26,162 nucleotides of DNA from an uncultured Oscillospiraceae bacterium (GTDB taxonomy: Bacteria > Bacillota > Clostridia > Oscillospirales > Acutalibacteraceae). The translations under genes were made by a program, and so were the position numbers. The stretch lies in NCBI GenBank assembly GCA_900545625.1, contig UQZS01000022.1, positions 1 through 26,162 on the forward strand, written 5' to 3'. Below, in pieces: positions 22,612-26,162 of this stretch; within the stretch, counting starts at the first letter, position 1; each line of letters opens with the position of its first letter. The notes under the pieces were generated by a model. That model saw only the letters and a program-made list of their open reading frames with translations, was not told the DNA's origin and did no database searches.

Positions 22612-22734
22612 TCAAATATCCAGCCAGCCGTCGTCCCCGCCCTCTACCGGGCCGGTGCCGACCGAAACGGTAATGATATCTTCCACATCATACACAGAGA
22701 CGTCGAAATCCGGGGTCTCATAGAGATGTTTCAT
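22612..22734 (-). CDS. 40-residue micro-protein B, paralogue of micro-protein A
   Basis: A 40-codon ORF starting MKHLYETPDFDVSVYDVEDI and ending GGDDGWLDI, strongly acidic, without a signal peptide or membrane segment. AAAGGAG stands before the ATG with about 9 nt spacing, a good translation start. It aligns without gaps to the preceding 41-residue ORF, with the shared pattern Y-x-x-P-D-F-x4-Y-x5-I-T and a shared G-D near the end. A Y-x-x-P-x-F-type opening is, from memory, common in short ORFs of gut Clostridia; no function is known to me. Candidates are a peptide signal, a RiPP-like precursor or a partner of the secreted protein upstream. Confidence 0.75.
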   Translation of the reverse strand: MKHLYETPDFDVSVYDVEDIITVSVGTGPVEGGDDGWLDI

Positions 22735-22770
22735 TTTCTCGTGCTCCTTTCAGAATCAAATTATCCCTTG

Positions 22771-22896
22771 TCACCGGAGGATCACCGCATCGCCGTCCTC
22801 CGGCAAGTCGCCGCTGATCTCAATTGTGATTGCTTCACTTTGCTCATACGCCGTATACGCGAAGTCCGGCGGTGCGTATATCTTTCCGGTTCCCAT
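22771..22896 (-). CDS. 41-residue micro-protein A, paralogue of micro-protein B
   Basis: A 41-codon ORF starting MGTGKIYAPPDFAYTAYEQS and ending GDAVILR, acidic, with no signal peptide. It begins 17 nt after the stop of the large secreted protein gene and has no clear Shine-Dalgarno sequence, so translation may depend on coupling to that gene. Similarity to micro-protein B at one constant offset (about 11 identities over 35 positions) shows that both are real and arose by duplication. Function unknown. Confidence 0.68.
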   Translation of the reverse strand: MGTGKIYAPPDFAYTAYEQSEAITIEISGDLPEDGDAVILR

Positions 22897-22913
22897 TGTA
22901 TTTTTCGCTGGGC

Positions 22914-25634
22914 TTAGCCGGCGTAAGGATACGCCGCAAGATAGTCCGCTGCAATGGCGTCATAATTTGTATTCAGAAAAGCCTGCTCGGCCGCATCATA
23001 GAACGCGTAAGCCGTCCTGCCGTCCGCATCGAGATACTCGACCACGCCGACATACGTCAAATCGGAACGCGTCGCTTCGCTCGTGATCTCCAGACGTGCG
23101 CCGAAGTATGCGTCAGCCGTGTCGCTTGTCTTCTGGATATAGTTCGTCCAGGCGACTTCATAGCCTTCCGCCGCGGTGCCCTGCGCCACTGCCTGTGCGG
23201 TTTCTATGCTGAAGCCTTCCGTGCCCTTGTACGCCACGAAGCCCAGTCTTTGGATCGCGTTGGTGTCGCCGCCGGCTGCCGTGTTCGCGAAGTACGTATC
23301 CCAATCCGCATCCGTGATCGTGGAGATCACACGGAACATGAAATCCTCCGCGACCGTCGTTTCGCTCGTCACCGTCATCTTGACCTGCGCTCTGCTCTTC
23401 GCGACAACCGGGCCTTCCTGCTCGAGTACTGTTGCGGTTGCGCTGAAATACTGTTTACCATCGGTGAGCGTTCCTGCGATCGCCGTTTCCTCCGTAAACG
23501 GCGAGCCGTCGATTTGGGTGGCGTCGGCATGCATCTGTTCCCAAGCCGGCTCCCGGGTGTTTTCATCGAAAATACCGTCGTCCAGGACCTTTATACTGAT
23601 CGCGGTGTTTTCGGGGCGAACGATCACGTTCCCTTCGCAGTAAAGGCTTTCCGTATAGCCTACTGCGGCTACGTTCCCACCCGAGAGGATGATATCCCCA
23701 TAGATTGCGATACCGCTGCTGTAAACGTCAGAGCCGTCACTCACGGCAAAGCCTCCTGCGGCTTTCACCGTGCCGCCGGTAACGGTAACGCCGGCGTCGG
23801 AAACGATACCGTCGCTGTAGGCGTAGCCGCCTTCACCCGTGGAGTCAGCTTCGCCGCCTGCGGCGTTCACTGCACCGCTGTTTATGGTGATATTGACACC
23901 GCCGATACCGTTGCTTTCCGCAAGCAGAGCTGTGGCAGCGCCGCCTGTGGCGGTGACCGTGCCGCCGGTGACGGTAATGAAATCGGATTTGATGCCGCTG
24001 CTGAAAGCGTAACCGTCTTCACCCGTGGCGGTAGCTTCGCCGCCTGCGGCGTTCACTGCGCCACTTCTTATGATAACAGCATCATAGGTGTGAATGCCGA
24101 TGCTGTAGGTATAACCGTATTCGCTCGTGACGGCTGCTGCCCCGCCCTTTGCTGTAACCGTACCGGCGCTCACGGTGACCCTATAGGCATAAATACCCGT
24201 GCTTTCGGCATTTTCCGAAGCTTCCACCGTACCGCCGGAAATATCCAGCGCGCCGTCGCCGGAGGCAGTGAGATTGCCGCCGACAAAGACCCCGAAGCTT
24301 GCACCGATTCCGTTTGCATCGTCGCCATTCGGGCCGATGATCGTGTTCGTGCCTGCAAGCTCGAGCGTAAGGTCGGTTTCACAAAAGACGGCGGCGGCGC
24401 CTCCGTACTCAAATTCGTGCGCGCCCTGCGTGACCGTCGCATTATTGAGGGTCAGCGTGCTGCCGTCCCAAGCGATGTTGTAGTTGTCCGCAGAAGCGCC
24501 CGCAGTCGTCACCGCGCCGGAAGCATCCGTCAAAGCATAAACGGTGGTGTCCGCCTTACCCGCAAGCACCACGCCGCCTACGCAGATAATGTCGTTAAGC
24601 TGTACCACAACGCTGTGGAAGTATTTTTCCCCGGCAACGAGGTCGGTGATCTCTGTTTCCGCTGCAAACGGAGAACCACTGATTTCCGATGCAGTCTCCG
24701 CAGTCCCGCCCGTATGCACCTCAATGCCCCCGCCGGTCTGCGGGTTGACGACAGCATAGCGAGCGTGGGAAACGGCCTCGCTGTCACCGGTGGCAGTGAC
24801 TTCCCCACCCTCTATGGAAACGTATCCGTTATTGGCACATACGCCATAACTGTAAATAAGGGAGTACTCGTTCGTGGCGGCGGCTTTACCGTCTGCGGCA
24901 GTGACTTTCCCGCCCCGTATGGAGACGTCTCCGTTGTTGGAAAATATACCGCAGCTGTAAACCATGCAGGCATGACCCATGGCGGTGGCTTCGCCGCCTG
25001 CGGCGGTTACATTGCCGCCCTCTATGATAACAGCACCATAAGTGTAGATGCCGTTGCTGTAGGTATAACCGTATCCGCCCGTGACGGCTGCTTCCCCGCC
25101 CTTTGCTGTGACCGTACCGGCACTTACGGTGACCCTATGGGCATAAACACCCATGCTTTTGGCATTTTCCGAAGCTTCCACCGTACCGCCGGCGGCATTC
25201 AGAGAACCGCCGCCGGAAATAAAGATCTCTTCATTGTTGATATAAATGCCATAGCTGGAGACATAAGCATTTCCGGATTCGTTATCCGATCCTCTGACAT
25301 GGCTCTCCCCGACCAGTTCTATCGTCAGATCGGTTTCGCAATAGATGGCAGCGGCTGCGCCGTCCTCAAATTCGTGCGCGCCCTGCGTGACCGTCGCGTT
25401 ATTCAGGGTAAGCGTGCTGCCGTCCCACGCGATGTTGTAATTGTCCGCAGAAGCGCCTGCGGTCATCACCGCGCCTGTATCATCCGTCAGAGCGTAGACG
25501 GGGGCGTCCGCACTGCCTGTGAGCGCTATGCCGCCGACATAGACTGTGTCGCCGTCCGCTGCGAATGCCGCGACGGGCAGCAGCGTCAGCACCAAGCATA
25601 GGCTCAGCAGGATCGCGGTCAATCGTTTTTTCAT
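22914..25634 (-). CDS. secreted repeat protein, probable beta-helix surface protein
   Basis: A 906-residue exported protein. Residues 1-26 are a classical signal peptide (MKKRLTAILLSLCLVLTLLP, then VAAFAA). Two large homologous units follow at about 28-345 and 348-735, each opening with a VGG-x5-G-x-A block and the shared NYNIAWDGSTLTLNNATVTQ. They continue with many short Gly/Ala/Thr/Val-rich rungs (of the type GGTVTATGGAA, VSAGTVTAKGG) that predict a right-handed parallel beta-helix, like carbohydrate-binding or adhesin domains. Each unit closes with an IxGSPF(A/T)xET element. A different C-terminal domain (about 738-906) ends AAYPYAG. No LPXTG, SLH or dockerin was seen, so attachment is unclear. 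The ATG at 25632-25634 has AAGGAGG about 9 nt upstream; the frame is open further up but lacks a signal there. Confidence 0.85.
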   Translation of the reverse strand: MKKRLTAILLSLCLVLTLLPVAAFAADGDTVYVGGIALTGSADAPVYALTDDTGAVMTAGASADNYNIAWDGSTLTLNNATVTQGAHEFEDGAAAAIYCETDLTIELVGESHVRGSDNESGNAYVSSYGIYINNEEIFISGGGSLNAAGGTVEASENAKSMGVYAHRVTVSAGTVTAKGGEAAVTGGYGYTYSNGIYTYGAVIIEGGNVTAAGGEATAMGHACMVYSCGIFSNNGDVSIRGGKVTAADGKAAATNEYSLIYSYGVCANNGYVSIEGGEVTATGDSEAVSHARYAVVNPQTGGGIEVHTGGTAETASEISGSPFAAETEITDLVAGEKYFHSVVVQLNDIICVGGVVLAGKADTTVYALTDASGAVTTAGASADNYNIAWDGSTLTLNNATVTQGAHEFEYGGAAAVFCETDLTLELAGTNTIIGPNGDDANGIGASFGVFVGGNLTASGDGALDISGGTVEASENAESTGIYAYRVTVSAGTVTAKGGAAAVTSEYGYTYSIGIHTYDAVIIRSGAVNAAGGEATATGEDGYAFSSGIKSDFITVTGGTVTATGGAATALLAESNGIGGVNITINSGAVNAAGGEADSTGEGGYAYSDGIVSDAGVTVTGGTVKAAGGFAVSDGSDVYSSGIAIYGDIILSGGNVAAVGYTESLYCEGNVIVRPENTAISIKVLDDGIFDENTREPAWEQMHADATQIDGSPFTEETAIAGTLTDGKQYFSATATVLEQEGPVVAKSRAQVKMTVTSETTVAEDFMFRVISTITDADWDTYFANTAAGGDTNAIQRLGFVAYKGTEGFSIETAQAVAQGTAAEGYEVAWTNYIQKTSDTADAYFGARLEITSEATRSDLTYVGVVEYLDADGRTAYAFYDAAEQAFLNTNYDAIAADYLAAYPYAG
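24069..24238. repeat. internal direct repeat R1, copy 1 (second copy 25023-25192)
   Basis: A stretch of about 170 bp nearly identical to 25023-25192, offset by 954 bp, within the secreted protein gene. It encodes the rungs around VSAGTVTAKGG and the Tyr-rich YGYTYS motif in both units. The high DNA identity points to recent duplication or gene conversion between the units. Confidence 0.85.
24408..24518. repeat. internal direct repeat R2, copy 1 (second copy 25365-25475)
   Basis: About 111 bp nearly identical to 25365-25475, offset by 957 bp. It encodes the shared SADNYNIAWDGSTLTLNNAT segment. The offset differs from R1 by one codon, so a 3-base indel separates the two units. Confidence 0.85.
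25023..25192. repeat. internal direct repeat R1, copy 2
   Basis: Partner of 24069-24238; it lies in the first (N-terminal) protein unit because the gene is on the minus strand. Confidence 0.85.
25365..25475. repeat. internal direct repeat R2, copy 2
   Basis: Partner of 24408-24518, in the N-terminal unit of the secreted protein. Confidence 0.85.
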
Positions 25635-25772
25635 GGATCCTTTCCTCCTTTTCGCGTCGGTTTGCGATCGTATAGATCCCCTTCCGCATGCCTTGGGGTA
25701 TATTCTTACACTGTAATTGTATCGAAAAAAGGGAGGATTTTCTATTACCCGTTTTGACCCCTGAAATGGGTG

Positions 25773-25801
25773 ATGCCCGCAGAAGTCTGCGGGCATTTTT
25801 C
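25773..25801 (+). terminator. plus-oriented intrinsic terminator without a plus-strand gene
   Basis: A perfect 11-bp stem (ATGCCCGCAGA at 25773-25783, TCTGCGGGCAT at 25786-25796) is followed by TTTTCT on the plus strand. It lies just after the stop of the minus-strand LuxR gene, where the T-tract is on the wrong side; the minus strand has only A before the hairpin. It could still pause minus-strand transcription or stop antisense RNA. The rest of 25635-25800 is the leader of the secreted protein gene; a TACAAT near 25710 is a possible -10 without a good -35. Confidence 0.55.
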
Positions 25802-26162
25802 TATTGCAGCATATACTGTTTCAATTCTTTCCGGGTTCCGACATGCAATTTCCGCATGGCTTCGGAGATGTGGCTTTTGACTGTATTTGCCGATATATGC
25901 AGGTGTTCTGCGATCTCCTGATTCGTCCAGCCTCTGGCGGCGAGCATCGCCATGGCAAACTCGGTGGTGGTCAGATCATCGGCGACATCGTGCCCGGTGA
26001 TCGGGTTATGCACTCTACGCCACCCGGAAGAGAAACGATAGGTGATATCAATGATCCGCTTAAAATCCTTCGGCCATTTTGGTTTGATGACCGCCTCCAG
26101 CATGGCGCCCAACAGGCCGTGATGCTCCCCGAAGCCCTCGATGAGATCGTCCGGTTGGGCGA
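25801..26162 (-). CDS. LuxR-type transcriptional regulator, C-terminal part (cut by window edge)
   Basis: The frame is open to the right edge, so only the last 120 residues are visible. The end holds a LuxR/GerE helix-turn-helix of about 55 residues: LTTTEFAMAMLAARGWTNQE, IAEHLHISANTVKSHISEA and MRKLHVGTRKELKQ. The region before it (WPKDFKRIIDITYRFSSGW) could be the end of a sensor or a MalT-like helical domain; this cannot be decided. It precedes the secreted protein and the two micro-proteins on the same strand and may control them, which is inference. Confidence 0.85.
   Translation of the reverse strand, partial: AQPDDLIEGFGEHHGLLGAMLEAVIKPKWPKDFKRIIDITYRFSSGWRRVHNPITGHDVADDLTTTEFAMAMLAARGWTNQEIAEHLHISANTVKSHISEAMRKLHVGTRKELKQYMLQ

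Noticed and set aside
23690..25200. CRISPR array or tandem repeats in the GC-rich repeat region
   Set aside because: The repeats are coding, in frame, of variable length and without regular spacers; they reflect beta-helix rungs and unit duplication.
22830..25601. Long plus-strand open frame opposite the secreted protein
   Set aside because: The minus frame has a signal peptide, a strong ribosome binding site and protein-level repeats; the plus frame has none of these.

Overview
The window looks like chromosome of an anaerobic, spore-forming Firmicute of class Clostridia with GC-rich coding DNA. An Oscillospirales-like gut lineage is my guess from codon and base composition and from the conserved small genes; it is not proven. 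The evidence is a one-polypeptide pyruvate:ferredoxin oxidoreductase (anaerobe), sporulation genes (yabP, yabQ, spoVAC, spoVAD), ireB, a long-form hpf and near-consensus SigA promoters. No phage, transposase, CRISPR array or plasmid function was seen.

Layout. 1-3030, minus strand: the ribosomal/transcription block rpmG-secE-nusG-rplK-rplA, then a fresh promoter and L10 leader in front of rplJ (cut by the window edge). 3266-3600, plus: a consensus promoter, tRNA-Pro(UGG), tRNA-Val(CAC) and a terminator, followed by about 290 bp of hairpin-rich non-coding DNA carrying a tRNA T-arm-like fragment. 3933-5342, minus: a CNNM/CBS (HlyC/CorC) membrane protein, divergent from nifJ (PFOR) at 5689-9255. 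A zinc-ribbon membrane protein follows. Then, on the minus strand, come hpf, an orphan fumarate hydratase alpha subunit, and the sporulation/division cluster yabP, a yabQ-divIC fused frame and yabR. Upstream of that lie a GDPD-like and a HAD-like gene, then a conserved small gene with ireB, and an orphan MacB/LolD-type ABC ATPase.

16190-17923, plus: spoVAC-spoVAD with a probable SigG promoter, ending in a 56-residue membrane ORF where spoVAE would be expected. 17977-19007, minus: three small genes of unknown function, divergent from a YfcE-like phosphoesterase and nagA. A structured non-coding stretch separates nagA from gdhA. The right end is a minus-strand set: the C-terminal part of a LuxR-type regulator, a secreted protein with two large internal repeats, and two tiny consecutive genes encoding mutually similar 41- and 40-residue peptides.

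Most interesting points: (1) the pair of paralogous micro-proteins directly behind the secreted repeat protein; (2) a hairpin of about 16 bp that buries the yabP ribosome binding site and overlaps a SigE-like promoter, so that only mother-cell transcripts should be translatable; (3) YabQ and DivIC in a single open frame; (4) a 14-codon leader ORF overlapping the start of rpmG; (5) a possible structured RNA between nagA and gdhA. All functional statements come from reading the sequence and from family knowledge; no database search was run.
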